From Bimastos eiseni (lineage: Eukaryota; Annelida; Clitellata; Crassiclitellata; Lumbricidae), in contig OY365815.1 in assembly GCA_959347315.1 (NCBI GenBank), positions 13,760,736 through 13,824,735 on the forward strand: a stretch of DNA of 64,000 bases. The letters are read 5' to 3'. The position numbers and the translations under genes are program-made. Positions 1-13,800 of this stretch are shown here, piece by piece. The notes beneath the pieces are model-generated. The model had not been told where the DNA came from. It saw nothing but the letters and a program-made list of their open reading frames with translations, and did not search any database. Position 1 is the first letter of the stretch; each line of letters starts with the position of its first letter.

Positions 1-1070
1 TTTTTAGAGAATATTTGCTGTAGGGTGTGTCATTTTAACCAGAAATCTTGACAAGCTTTCATTCTACATTGTACCATGACGATCTGGTTGGCAACTCATG
101 CATGCCAACCACTAGACTACTGAGCACCGTATATCGTATGTATTGTATTGTATATAAGATTTGTAAAGTAACTCTCATAATGCACATTGCACACCTCGGA
201 TTGAGGTAGCAAAAAGATACAGCAGATAGACAGTAAGAAACTTATATACAATTATACATACATACGACAAGTAAGAAGAAGTTCTTAAAGTTAATCCTTT
301 AGGCTAAATGAAGGCGTTAATGACTTCATGCATCTGTCAGAAGAAACTATACAGAGATTCTTGTGGAGCATTTTTATAAATATTCACTCACAGCAGTCTG
401 CCCTTCTGCTTGTTCAACGATTCATGGTCAACTGACAAAACACTTAATTCCATTCCATTGAAGTAGTTTGACACATAATTGACATTAATAGCTGTCAAGA
501 TAGAGCCTTCTGATAGCACTTGAAATTTAAAAAACTTCTTGATCCTAAGATATTGTTAAGTATGAAGTTAGTTTGTATAGCACACCAACCTCTGAAAATT
601 CACTACCTGATTTCTTATTATTCCAAAGTCTAAGGAATACAGCATTAATAGTAAAAAAAGTATTTAAGCAAAAATAACAACTAAATTGAAGACAGGAGAA
701 TTTGCTGTGAATATGTGGGTGGATGCAGTCACGGTCAAAGGAAATAATAGGATCCGGAATTTTCTTGAGCTATGATGGAGGCCCATAAGCATTAATTGTG
801 TTTTATATGGATTCAGGCACAGCAGATTTGAGGTCATCCAAGATGAGAATAGGTAACCCTTTGGAGAAGATGATAAATAAAGGTGAAAAAGCTGCTTAGA
901 TAGAAAGAATAATTGGTTGTCATCATCACATAGGTGATGGTCAACTGAGTGGAGTAGATTAGATTGTCGTCCATTTAAATAAAATGTTGCAGGACTGAAA
1001 GCAACGTCTCAAATTAATCATGCAATTTCACATAATTATAATTTTACCGTCCCCAATTATTGACCACTGG
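1..1070. other. AT-rich, no gene seen
   Basis: No ORF above 60 codons and no recognisable motif or element. Confidence 0.55.
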
Positions 1071-1739
1071 TCAGTGTCTCCAAAAGATTAGAAAACAAGA
1101 AACACATGATTTCAGGGATGTGGCCTCGAGACTGGAAAACTGTGGTCTATGTATTTAATGCATCTGTCTTGGTCTTAAAGGAACGGTCTTTGGATTGGTC
1201 TCAGTCTTATATTAGAGTTCTTGGTAATTTGCCGTATTGGAGCAATTTTTCGATATTTGTCGTTTATTTTCGATTATTAGAGACACCATATGTTTACGTG
1301 CTACGCTATTGTTATAGATTTATGGCGTGCTTACCATCTTTATATACATGTTACTATGGGCAGAAAAAATGCATTTGCAATGGAGCCAGCCATTTCAAAA
1401 TTTGCCTTCACAAATTTCAAGGTTTTGGAACAATCTAATATTTATGTGGTCGACCACGTGTAGACACTGTTAACCTACAGTTCCGAGGTCCGTGGTACAA
1501 GCACACCATTCAAACGGAACATTAATCTACTTGTTCTGATGTCTTGAAGTACTTTACCTGCAAGTAATTTATAGTGTAATATTCTCAGGCCAAAGCCTAG
1601 GGCTGAAACTGCAAAAGTTCAGAGTGGTAGGTAAAACTGTTTTCTGGACCATTTTTAAGATTAGTATTCTTCAGCAATAAAATTAATGCTTGATGTGTGT
1701 TATTCCGTTTTAGCGACTTAATAAACTGAATTGTTTATA

Positions 1740-1826
1740 AAACAAGAGTATCGGTCTCGGTCTCGGACCACTCGGTCTCGGTCTTGGACCTCTCGGTCTT
1801 GAGTTTTTGGTTTCGTGCCCAACACT
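1740..1826. mobile_element. hAT-like end with GGTCTCG repeats
   Basis: TCGGTCTCGGTCTCGG repeats lead to GTGCCCAACACTG, a hAT-type right terminus. The sequence upstream to about 1072 (CAGTGTCTCC) may be the rest of the element. Confidence 0.45.
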
Positions 1827-2837
1827 GAAACGATGACTCGTCAAAATAACAATGCGCTAGATAAAGTTGTTGAACCGTTCACAGATCTATGTGTAAACAG
1901 TCATCAATACCAAACTGGAATTGATCCTTTGACGATTAACTAGAGATTTCACGATGATGATCAACAGATCGTGGACATCCAGCCGGAAAGAAATTTTTCA
2001 AGACCAAAAGCGAACTGTTGAAAACCTACCTCGATCTGCACTCGAATCCCTTCTTGCACTCTGCCTGTCAAAATCCGCATACGCCGCCTTTATTTGGGCC
2101 TACTTAACGGTCCATACACAAATTCGCCAAACCGATTTTCAATTAACGTAGTTACACAACTCGCAAAACGCAATCTCGTAATATCAAACGCAAGACAGTA
2201 AAATATAATTTCCACAATATACAGTTACACTCTACCGCAGACCCGTGTAGATCGGCTCTGCATCGGCTTTACCGACTGGCCCACAAGATATTTGCCAACA
2301 TAAATATGTATAATGTCTGTATGCAAGCAAGGAATCTAGGTCTTGGCTTGTATGCAAAGCATCCCAAGGCTGACCCAACCCAGCTTAACATGGCGACTCC
2401 ACAAAGCAACAATAATAGACCAACGCAACCGGCTCAGCTTGAAGATGTGCGCGCTTTGCTTGTCGTGTTTGAGTAGCATTTCTTTTATGGGTGTGCATGA
2501 TCGCGTATAGGAACTGGCGAGTTTTCAATAGACGTCAGCAACTCAGCATTAAATAGGTCCATAGGGCACAATAATACAATATTATAAGAAGGCGAAAGTA
2601 ACATTAGGGTATTTTTCTTCAGCTTAAGAGTTATAATTTGTATACTCTTCAAATGGCTTAATTAGGCCCAGTTAATAGACTGACAGTAACCTATAGCGTC
2701 TCGGTTGGTTAATTGGTTAGTTGCAGTTTATATATAGCCTATAAATTATATTGGTGACTTAGAATTAGGCGTACTATCATTTTTATTAAGCTTATACGTT
2801 CCAAGCTGGACATTTTGGTCAGTCAGTCACCTAGCTA

Positions 2838-3028
2838 TCAGTCTGTCTGTCTGTCTGTCAGTCAGTCAGTCAGTCAGTCAGTCAGTCAGTCAGTCAGTCA
2901 GTCAGTCAGTCAGTCAGTCAGTCAGTCAGTCAGTCAGTCAGTCAGTCAGTCAGTCAGTCAGTCAGTCAGTCAGTCAGTCAGTCAGTCAGTCAGTCAGTCA
3001 GTCAGTCAGTCAGTCAGTCAGTCAGTCA

Positions 3029-3099
<71 letters not shown>

Positions 3100-3125
3100 A
3101 GCCAGTCTGTCAGCCAGTCAATCAA
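2838..3125. repeat. CAGT then CTGT microsatellite
   Basis: About 190 bp of CAGT repeats switch abruptly to about 75 bp of CTGT repeats. The 137-codon ORF over it is a repeat artefact. Confidence 0.95.
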
Positions 3126-3229
3126 GCAAGAAATCAATCAATCAAACTTGATTTGGCGAAATCTGGGGTATTATTCAATTCGCTCAGCACACTACCGTTA
3201 TCAGTTAGGCGGCTTATACCCTACGTAGG

Positions 3230-4270
3230 CTACATTACTTTCACTCTCCTACCTGGTTCGATTCTTTCTTTTTCCCTTCAGCAGTCGCTTCTCTTCCTCC
3301 TCCTTGGGTTGCGAAACTCCACCCGACATTATTACTTCTTTTATAAAGTAAGCTGCTCGAACATTAAAGGTCTATATTGTATTATTGTTCGCATGCTGAG
3401 CAGAAATGTCATCTGACAGCTCTTGATCTATTCGCTGATTCTTGATTGCCGAATTAGCAGCTTATCTCAGCTACAAGATGCTTCTAAAGGCAAGTATTTT
3501 GTCCTTGATGTAGGCTGTAGCTGGCCTATTATAAACAAATAGGCCTAAATGCCGCTGAAGCTGCTTCAACGGGTAGTGAAGCCTTTGTGTGTGGTCAACT
3601 TTGGACGATACGGGTCGCATACAAGCATTATACATATTTAATTTACAAATGACTGTGTACACGTACATTGGCCTAGGCCTGTATATATGTGAACCAATGA
3701 TACATCTTGTAGAGCCGAGTCAGATGTCTAATAATTTATACAATAATATATAGACTGCAGACAATGTCGATATTACCTAGGCCTACTGTAGGCCTGCCTA
3801 GGTTTTACGGCTGGAGCTCTTATGCATACACCTATAAGCCTAGCAGGAAGCGTCAACGGTAAAACCTACCTGGCCTATATTCATTGAGTGAAGGCCTGAA
3901 GGGCCTATACGCTGCGGACTATATTAGTCCGCCTAAAGAGAGGGTACGCTATGGACAAAGAGGACAACGATGATGATGATGATGAAGCATGGGCCTATGT
4001 AGACAGACCCATAGTCATTGTCAAATTCACATGACTCACTGGGATTCAACTCTTGACACTGTGTTGAAAGACTGCACAGTGCCACTCAAGATGCAGTATT
4101 ATTTATTCCTGTCACTTATTTATTTAGTGCATTCGTTACATACGCAATGTCACTGATACTGAATCAGAGACAAGTATAAATTAGTTCAGTGTTATTAACT
4201 GATTACATCGTCTCAGCTCGGTCGAAGCCCCAATCGACGAATTTCAGAAACAGTATTCTACCGAAATACA
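3230..4270. other. No gene seen
   Basis: Rich in AGGCCTA/TAGGCCTAC words (for example 3670-3850), a compositional signature of the genome rather than a feature. Confidence 0.5.
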
Positions 4271-4275
4271 TCACG

Positions 4276-4645
4276 CGGCACAATAGACTTGCACAATAGG
4301 CCACTACAGTCGCACAATAGACCCAACACAATAGACAATAGACTCAACACAAAAGACCACTACAGTCACACAACAGACCAATAGACCCACACAATAGACC
4401 AATATAGTTGCACAATAGACCCACACAATAGATCAATACAGTTGCACAATAGACCACTACAGTTGCACAACAGACCAATAGACCCACACAATAGACCAAT
4501 ATAGTTGCACAATAGACCCACACAATAGACCAATATAGTTGCACAATAGACCCACACAATAGACCAATATAGTTGCACAATAGACCCACACAATAGACCA
4601 CTACAGTCGCACAATGGACCAATAGAGTAGGCCTACCATAATAGA
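4276..4645. repeat. 34-bp minisatellite (CACAATAGACC core)
   Basis: About ten units mix CACAATAGACC, CACTACAGT and AATATAGTTG blocks. The 34-bp form is most regular at 4480-4600. The two overlapping minus ORFs are artefacts. Confidence 0.9.
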
Positions 4646-4967
4646 CCAACTGAACCAGGAGAATTTTTGCTAGGAAGGCCGATTACTTCTATCTACTTTC
4701 CATCACCTTCTGTCTGGTTTATTCCCAACAGTTGCACTTTCGGTAAAAATAATTGGTGGACTCAGAGGGGCGCAATGGACATGCAGGCATTTTCTATCCC
4801 ACGTGTTGAGAACAAACCATATCTGGAATGCGTTAAAGACTATGCGAAATAGACCAATGATTATGGAGTCCGTTACTGAGGCCTGGACGGATTGATATAC
4901 AAGGGCGATTACTAGCCATTTGTTTCCCAGTCCTTAGAGATCTGCCCCACGCTGTGGTAGAAAGAGT

Positions 4968-5202
4968 CAGGGCCGTACCGAGGGGGGGCGAGCAGAGCCT
5001 AGGCCCAGGGCGCAAATGTGGGAAGGGTGCAAATTTCAGGATGGAATAACTTATTACTCCATAAAATAACTTATTACTCCATAAAATAACTTATTATTCC
5101 ATAAAATGCACTATTTTCAAAATGTGGGGGCACCAAATTGATGCTACACACAGGGCACAATTAGCTAGGCACAGGGCGAAATTATAGCTCGGTATGGCCC
5201 TG
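4968..5202. mobile_element. hAT-like MITE
   Basis: The ends CAGGGCCGTACCGAG and CTCGGTATGGCCCTG form an inverted repeat with one mismatch. The 235-bp interior contains three 20-bp AATAACTTATTACTCCATAA units. The flanking 8-mers (gaaagagt, gaaaaatg) agree at five positions. Confidence 0.75.
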
Positions 5203-5209
5203 GAAAAAT

Positions 5210-6520
5210 GACAAAGTTTCTGTACTAAATAAAAATTCAAATATGTGACCCTCTATTGAAAAAAATAGAACAACAATAACTTTAAATACAGAATTTATAT
5301 TTCAAACCCCATACAATGCGTAGGCAACTCAGATCCATGCACATACATATATATGCTCACAGACTATTTTATATTAATTATACATAAACAATTACTTATA
5401 TAGGTTACATATTAAAACCAGTCTGAAAACTAGCAATAATTAAGGAGCAGTCATAAAATAAGCAAAAACACAATTTAAAAGCTGCTGTGTCAGCGATGTA
5501 TAAAAGTTAAAGTCGAATCTCTATCCAAAAAAAAATTAGAATAATTATTCAATAATACAACTCCTTTGTTTTCAAATGCACTTGAATTATTTTGAGTATT
5601 TCTATAATATCATTCGCAAAGAAGCAGAAAGAGTAAGTAAGAAACAAATTTGTTTGCAATAAAAGACAAATGTTACAAATAGTTGTGCTATATGAACTTC
5701 AATATTTCGAATATATGCTATATATATATATATATAAAAATTATATTCAAAACATTGTAAACTCAACGATTCTGCTACAATAAATAGCAGTTAAAAGAGC
5801 ATCATCGAAGCAATACATTACAAATTGTATTGTAATTAAACATCTGTAAAGTACCTATAGAAGGGAGAACAGTTCAGAAGCGCTAAAACGTGAAATACAT
5901 TCTTTTCAAATGAACTTCACCTCATTTCCATACCATTGGGCAAGCAACAAAATAGTTACTGCCACCAACATGACAAAATAGCTTTATACGAGTATTGAGT
6001 ATTGCAAAATGCAGACTTTGTGATATCACAAAACATGATTAGAAGAACAATTCCATATCCCTTTAACAATGAGCTGCACAAAAGGTCAAAGCATTAACCT
6101 ATCCTTAAAAATTCATCCACTTAGCAGTGCTAGTCCCAAGCATGGATAAAGGAAAAGGGCGATGCTAATGATCTTTGTTATCACACGGTGTCGTTAAACT
6201 GAAACTACTATCCCTAAAGGTAACTGTGGATGTGAAGCCTCAGTGGCTCATTTTATAGTCTTGGCACATGAAGACAGGTGGCCAGACATCCCCCTCTGTG
6301 CTTGTTGATTCGTCAACGTGCTCGTCTTGGCTGACGGCACAAAAAAACAGAAATCTTGAAAAAAAAATTATGCCATGGCTGCAGGCTGGCAAATCCAACC
6401 AACAGTCCAGCATGCCAACTAATAGATCACTGTGCCCCACAAACATAATTGACAAACAAGACATTCAATACTTCACAGCAGAGATTCTCTTATGGGGCAC
6501 TGTAATTCAGATATTGGGAT
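5210..6520. other. AT-rich, no assigned gene
   Basis: Low-complexity AT sequence to about 6000. The minus frame near 6240-6330 follows a pyrimidine-rich CAG but matches no family. Confidence 0.45.
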
Positions 6521-6526
6521 GTTCAT

Positions 6527-6652
6527 AAAACATGCTCCAATAGACTCTTGAGGTAATCCTCTGATAGCCATGTTTGTTGGTCCACAAATTTCACCAACAC
6601 AGGCCAGTTGTAGGCACAATGAGCATGGCTATGTGGGATATCCTCCCTAGTG
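6527..6652 (-). other. Unassigned exon-like ORF
   Basis: After a CTGCACTAG acceptor-like site the frame reads EDIPHSHAHCAYNW, then PVLVKFVDQQTWLSEDYL, then KSLLEHVL and a stop. Composition looks protein-coding, but I recognise no family. It lies 1.2 kb downstream of the SSUH2 stop on the same strand. It could be an alternative or neighbouring gene's last exon, or a remnant. Confidence 0.3.
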
Positions 6653-7897
6653 CAGATGACGCTATAGTTCAACGAGAACAAAACGTTTGTTTTCAAGGTG
6701 CATGAAGCTCGAACAGAAGAAATATTCTCAACCAATGGCCTGAGTCTGAGTCTTGCACGGACTAAGAACCAGAGCAATGAAGGAATAAATTGATCACGAT
6801 AGACTTACCACAGGTTCACAGATCCCAGTACTTATGATGCTCAGACTATGGTACGATGAGACCCGAATGACGCTTTGGCTGCACATGATTCATAGTTAAT
6901 ATTTCTCGGCACACGATTGCAATAAACAAACAGCACAACCTCGTGCCGATAGTAAAATGTGCCACTTCTGAATCTCACCCACACCTCTAGGTCCATTAGG
7001 TTCTTCAGACAACCCCATTGTCATGCAGATCATTTTACAATAGCTCTTAACAACACAAGCTACACAGTGAAACACGCAAGCACACACAAAAAGCTGCAAA
7101 CCTGATAGTAATAATTAACTATAACAAATGCAACCACAAAAAGAAAACATACCAAGCATTGTGCATACAACCACAAAGAATCTGCCTTGGAAGACAGCAA
7201 TGGTGTCCTCTTAGCGAATAGTGTTGACTTTATATCACCCACTCAGCATAAAGGAACATGGCTAGCGGCATTTGTGCAATTTATATAGTGGTACTACAAT
7301 CACCCCTTCAGAAAATTTATAAAAACACTATACAATGTTTCTTGTCACAGAACGAATCACATTGTAGAGCAGGTTCACATTTTGGCACTAAACCAGCATT
7401 TATCAGGGAGCTTTGTGTTCCAGAATTGAGTCAATTGGGTCACAGATTGTTGTGATTTCTACCCAAGTGTTAACAAACATCAATTTGAGCCCATCACACT
7501 TTTTCTGTGTCTGTACATACATACATACATACATACGGTTTTGTTCAACTCGGCAATTACTTTCAGACTATCCAAAAATGTGTATCTTCGGATCAGTTAG
7601 CTAGCCGCAGGCCCTTTGAGCGGCACATAAGAGGCACTGTATCAAGTGATGCAATATATGCAAACCAGCAAACAACTTTGCCACTCCTGGCAGTTGACTG
7701 TACAAAGACTTGGTAACATTTTGTTGTCCTAACTCACCAACACTAAATACCTAGAGCAGTGGAAAGCAAAAAGAGTAAACATCGTCAAATCCAATACCAA
7801 AGCACACTAATGGACATATCTGGCAGGCTGCTAATAACTCGCACTGAAGCATTTCTTGGCAGGAGGGAGTAAACCTCGTTCGTCGGCGATTGGGAAC

Positions 7898-10800
7898 TCA
7901 GAGGATGGTGCATCCGCAGCAGAACTTCTGGGGATAGTCACTCGAGTATACCCTGTTCTCAAGACCAAAGACGAAGAACGAGAAAGGACTCTCCTTCCAC
8001 TGACAGTTCACCTGCGTCACTGGGATTATGTAGATCTTCTGACGCTACAAAACAGTTTAGAAGAAATAAAATCAATTGCAAATATTACAATCTCTATAGC
8101 ATTGTCAGTAGCAAGCCACTTCTAGGATGCTTTATACACACCTAGATACACCTACACACAAACACCCATATGCAAACACACACACCAATACACAAACACA
8201 CACAATTAAACATGCATACACACCCTTACACCTAAATACACGTGCACACTTAAACATACACTACACACACACCTACAGTGTAGATGTGTGTGTGTCTCTC
8301 ACACACATATATACACCTACACACACCTACACACACACTGTAAAATGCCACATACAATGCCCTGGTTCACATCATGACCAATCATTTATATATACAGATG
8401 CAATTAATGGCTATATTTAGACAATTAGTCAAAGTAAAACATAGAATGGTCCAAGAGGTTAAATGGTATTTAGCAGATAGCCAAAAGTCTTCAGCAACTA
8501 TTTGTCTGCGTTTTTGGGTCAAACCTAAAGTTTCTGTGTCAAACCTAAAGAAATTTAAAGATCCAAAAACAGTCTGCGAACGTTCAAAGAGTCTGCATGG
8601 ATACAGTGAAACAAATTTCAATCTGATCTAAAATGTCATAAGTCACTAGCATGTTACTGTTGTTCAATTCACCTCAAATTAACAAGTAGCTGAACCAACT
8701 TTTAGAAGCTATAAAAATTGGCCATACCTGCAGATGCTGGACCTACCTGTAGTATAAAATCTGTACCTACCTGCAGTTAGAAGTTGGGTCTACCTGTTGA
8801 AGCTGACATAACCTGAACCTGTAGAAGCTGTACCTACCTGTAATTAGAAGTTGGATCTACCTTTAGAAGCAGGACTCACCTGTAGAAGGAAGCAACCTGT
8901 ATACGTTGTACCTACCTGTAGTATAAAATCTGTACCTAACTGTAGAAGAAAGCTACACCTACCTGTATAAGTTGTACCTACCTGTAGTAACTGTCTTTCA
9001 TTGGGATAAGCCTTTCGATGCTTCTCAATTAGATCAGCTGAAGCCTTAATGATCGACGGATCAGGAGCATGGGTCACTGGGTACAACTGAAACAAACCAA
9101 GTGTGTACAATAAACTTGAAATAGTGTCCCTTCAATGTACCTACTCAGGGGAGTCCCTGGGCCAACCTAGCTGGAAACAAATCCAAACAGGCAACTGCAA
9201 CATGTCCATATGCAAACCAACAACTTTATAGGACCATTCATTGATTTGTCAATTGGATCATGATTGATCAGTCATTGATTGATCAGTCATTAATTGATCA
9301 GTCATTAATTGATCAGTCATTAATTGATCAGTCAAAGAGTTAGTCAATTAATGGGTCAGTGTTTCAACTGGTCAATTGAATCCAACTGATAAGAGTCGAT
9401 TGACTAACCCAAGGCTGTTCCTCTTGAAAGGCGACCTGTCCAGTCGCCTGCTTTATTTCAGCATCAGGAATTGAAGTACGCTCTGGTATAAACTCTGTCA
9501 AATGGTTCGCCCTGTCAGATATAACATCAAATACCAAATTATAAGACTGGTAACTGAATCTCCTGTCAAAAATGCTGACAAGACATCTCTGCTTATTTTA
9601 ATACACACCTCAACTCCTAAGGAATCGGGTTTTAGAATTTTTATATTGAATATATAGCATTTATGGCTGCATGGTTGAGAACAGCAAGAGACACAGAGAA
9701 AGAGGTAGGCAGACAGACAGAAGACAGCTAAAGACAGAGACAAAGAGAAAGTCAGTGAACAGGTCAGATGTCCAGTAACTGGGCAGTGGAACTGTCCAGT
9801 TGCATAAATCGAGAGCAGAGGCAAGAGCAGAAGCCGAGAGTAACCCTAATGAGTTATGGCAAGATCAAAGGTCAACTGAAGTAACAATACCAAGATAAAT
9901 GGTTGATCTAAGTGACTGAACAACCCACCATGTGACCGTCAGCTGCACAAACCACTTAAGTTGGCGATGTCCTTTGCATAGTTCACACTTGGCTTGGCCA
10001 GTTCCATTGCAGTTGCCACACCTACATTGAAACAGTGGCAAACAGTCAATGTATCAGAACACATGCCGAAAACCTAAACATACAGGGGTCGTAATCTGGT
10101 CTTGTACCTCTATTTCACAATATGTAGCTGATGCGCAGCAGATTTATAGTATCCTGCACTTTATCGATACTCATATTATTAATTATTTACTGCACTTCTT
10201 ATTTATTTATTTATCATGTGTGCAAATTGCCAACATATCTTAATCCTAGGTATATTATGCGGGAACAAACAACACGTCTAGGGTCATTGCACAGAGTCAA
10301 CTCAAAAGGTTCAAACCTGCAATCCAGTGGATCACCCACCCAATGCACTATTGAGCAGCCCACTGTGCATGCCACAACATGGTCCCATCCTGGAGGGTTG
10401 GCAACTAAAACTGTAATCAAGCCCATGAAAAATGCAGGAACCCTAATAGATATCTACAAAAGTGGAAAGGAAAGAAGATTCAAGAAGGTTTACCAAAACA
10501 AAAGGGAATCTTGAATAAATTTTTGCTTGCTTCCTTGGTATTACTTTAACTCCACCCATGTTGTACTAACCATTTTTGCAATGACACAGTTATGTTAAAC
10601 AGCAGCTAAACGATCTTCCTTTAAAGATCCCGGATACCAATATACTTTACACATGATGTGTGCAGATTAAATGCCTTGGAAAAAACTGGTGCCTATAAAA
10701 TTGCCAAAGTATCCAAATAAAATTGATGTCTACATTTCTAAATATTGATGTTTTCCTTAACTCAAAAGACCAAACGAGATGACACTTGCCGATCTTTTCG

Positions 10801-13800
10801 TCCTACTCCGTTGCAAAATGCACATGGCCTTGTTTCCGTTCCAACCGTCTGATTTCCCCTTCCAGAACAGGTAGTGCATTGTTTCTACAAGATATCATGA
10901 AGATCCACTTTCAGAAAATATCTCACAATTTGATTTCACTAGCGCCCACAGCGAACTCAACCATTAAATGCGTATGCTGGCTGCACACTGTCAGAAGACT
11001 TGCAAATGGATTATTAGCCAAATGCTCTTAAAAATAACAAAGCTGAGTGAATTTTGGCACTCCTGGTGAAGCTGTCAAAGCAAGCGAATTTACGGACGCC
11101 ATGTTAATTCTTTCATTAAAAGTTTTTATACGACATCCTTGAAGCTGCAAATCCAGGGCAAAGAAGGACATTTTGCAATGGATGGATGGTTATCAAGCAG
11201 TTACATATCATTTCCATTCATGATCGGTTGGATAGTACTCCCAACAGTGTCTTGTGTGTGTGATAAGTTTATTTAACGACCTAACAGTTTCTTCCTTCTA
11301 TGTCTCCTTAAATAGTTACATCCTGAGATCTACCAAGGCGCTATATAACTATTCAGCAAAGTGTCAATTTTTCTTCTCTCAATTCTGTCCTCTGTGTCCA
11401 ATGGCAGAGATATCTCGTATATTAATATGCAACGACTGCTGTGATTCAATAAACATAATAAAACAGATGAAAACGAAGGTAAAGTAAGATCAATGTTAAT
11501 GGCTCTGGCAGCCAAAAAAGATGTTCATAATAGTAATCTCCAAAATTCCAAAGCGCCACTCAAAAGCCAAGCGTGGGCACCAGCTTATTTACTAGGGCTG
11601 CATCAAAGAAAAGGATTTGTCGAAGGGAGGTCCAAACCCATGCAGTTGTAGTAAATGTTGCAAAACAAGTGCAAAATTACTCTGACTGACCATCCCTTGA
11701 CCCTGGCAGGCAGCGCAGACACTAGTACCAACTCCCTGGCATTTGTGGCATGGCTGAAAAAAGAAAGAGAAACTTAAAACAAACAAAGAACAACAATAAT
11801 AACTGAAGACACCCTCAACCCTGAGCTGCATATTAACACGGTTCTTGCTTGTGAACAGCAAATTATAATAAAAATTAATTCATTATAGCAAAATAATATA
11901 ACAGACATCTAAAGATCAGAATGAAAGAACATTATATAATTTGCTACAACAGCATTCAACATATCTTTCTTACCAATTACCTGCTACATCTACTTTCATA
12001 AACAATGCAAGTTCAGTTTTTTTTTTACTAACCCCAACTATAGGGCAACCTGCAGGGTATTAAATATGTACTACCGCTCATTTTACCAACGCCATCTGGG
12101 TGAATGGAAGAATTAGTCAAACTCATGGGGCTAGCAAGTATCAAATGCATATCCTTCTGATCTTCAAGCCAGGTAGTTATCATTTTACTATGGCACCCAA
12201 GCCACTGCAATTTTTACCCAAACAACCCCCAGTATTCCATTGTGAAGTAGTGTTATGAAGCACACACCTTGACAGACGCTGTATGAGGTACTTCGAATAG
12301 TCTCTTTTCGTCCTTGAACTTTTCCTTGGCAATGAGAGGAACATCCCACGGTTGAGGTGGCTGACCATTCATCGCTGTGTCCAAAGGCTCGTTACCTACA
12401 TCGATACACTATCACAATAATTAATCAATGTCACAGTAATCATCCTCAAAATTATTGTCAACAACTACATTACAAACATAAACAACAAACAAACATTATC
12501 AACATAAACAACTTTCTGCTGCCTTCAGGTAATTTGCCTTAATCATCGTCGTCATTCTCTTCATCATCATCACATCAATAATTAAAAATCTAAAACTCAG
12601 CCTAAATGGCTGCAACATGTAAGATAACACTCTACTTTAGCAGACATTACCTGTGAAAGGTACCTGTGCCCATGCAGTGGCTCTCATTTCTGTAAAGGTC
12701 TCCAGAGTGTACTAAAGAAATTTTAATGACAAATAATAATATAGGATTATACTGAATAAATTTCAATTTTGTGCATTGACCATAACATGGAATATTCCAT
12801 AACAAATCTGAAACTTCTCATGACACGACTAAGATGTTCCGTGACTCTAACAATGTTAATGAAACTACTAATCACGATGATAGTCTTCATCAATTCGAAT
12901 TGATGAAGAGGACAAGGATGTAGTAAGACTACATGTGTAGTAGGAACATAATGATCACAAATTCAACAGGATTCACATTTAACTATATGGCAGTTCTGCA
13001 AGCTTATTCCACACCAAAGCCACCTAGGGAATGAAAGGCTGAGTCAACCATCCTGCAACTCATAGGGCTTCCTTTATTTGAAGAAAGAGCTTCAGTCTGT
13101 CCTTACCAACCAACACCTCCTCAGATTTATCAGATAGCTACATTAAGCACCACAGAGAGGCTCAGCCAAAGGTGCCTCATAAATAACCACACATTCTGGA
13201 GACTCTCTATTACACTCTTCATTATAACCAGGGCTTTTAACGAATTAAATTGTATTTCAGAGAAATTAAGCTAGCTGATGGAACATTAGTGATTGGGCAG
13301 AGTTACATAGAATCAATTTCAGGGACAGAACGGTACAGACGCTTCGCACAAATGCAAAGTGGTGGAACTGCAAGGTGAAGAGGTTGTTCCATTCAAACAC
13401 CCAGGGGCATCCAGAGGGGGTCCAGAGTCAAATGCTTCCAATTTCAAGTAGGGGGGATATTTTGTGAGTCTTATGGGAAATTTCTTGCCTTCCTGACACT
13501 TGGACTCAGGGTTTGCCTCCATCACTCGGTGGGATTGATGCCTCTGCAAATACCTGGGCAACGCTCGAAAATGGAACACTCGAAATTGGGTAGAGCAACA
13601 TGAAAACAATTAATTTTCAGGATGAAGCAGCCCAGCAATTGAGTCCAAAATTCAATGCCAGGCAAAGCTGGATAGCAAGCCAAGTACGTACATGAATTTT
13701 CCCTCTAAAATTGTTATACGAGACACTAACTCGAAAGGCAGTCGTTGCCGACATGTTACCAATCGCCATTTCCTGAGCGGCCGCTTTTCCATAGCAACAG

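Noticed and set aside
2815..3228. Ser-Gln-Ser-Val repeat ORF of 137 codons
   Set aside because: It is a translation of the CAGT/CTGT microsatellite with no gene context.
4276..4645. CRISPR-like regular repeats
   Set aside because: Units abut without unique spacers and the genome is eukaryotic; it is a minisatellite. The same applies to 55988-56215.
13558..13609. Minus frame looking like another SSUH2 exon after exon 4
   Set aside because: The frame runs into the dispersed repeat at 13392-13545. Direct joining of 13731 to 12711 already keeps the phase and the family motif order.
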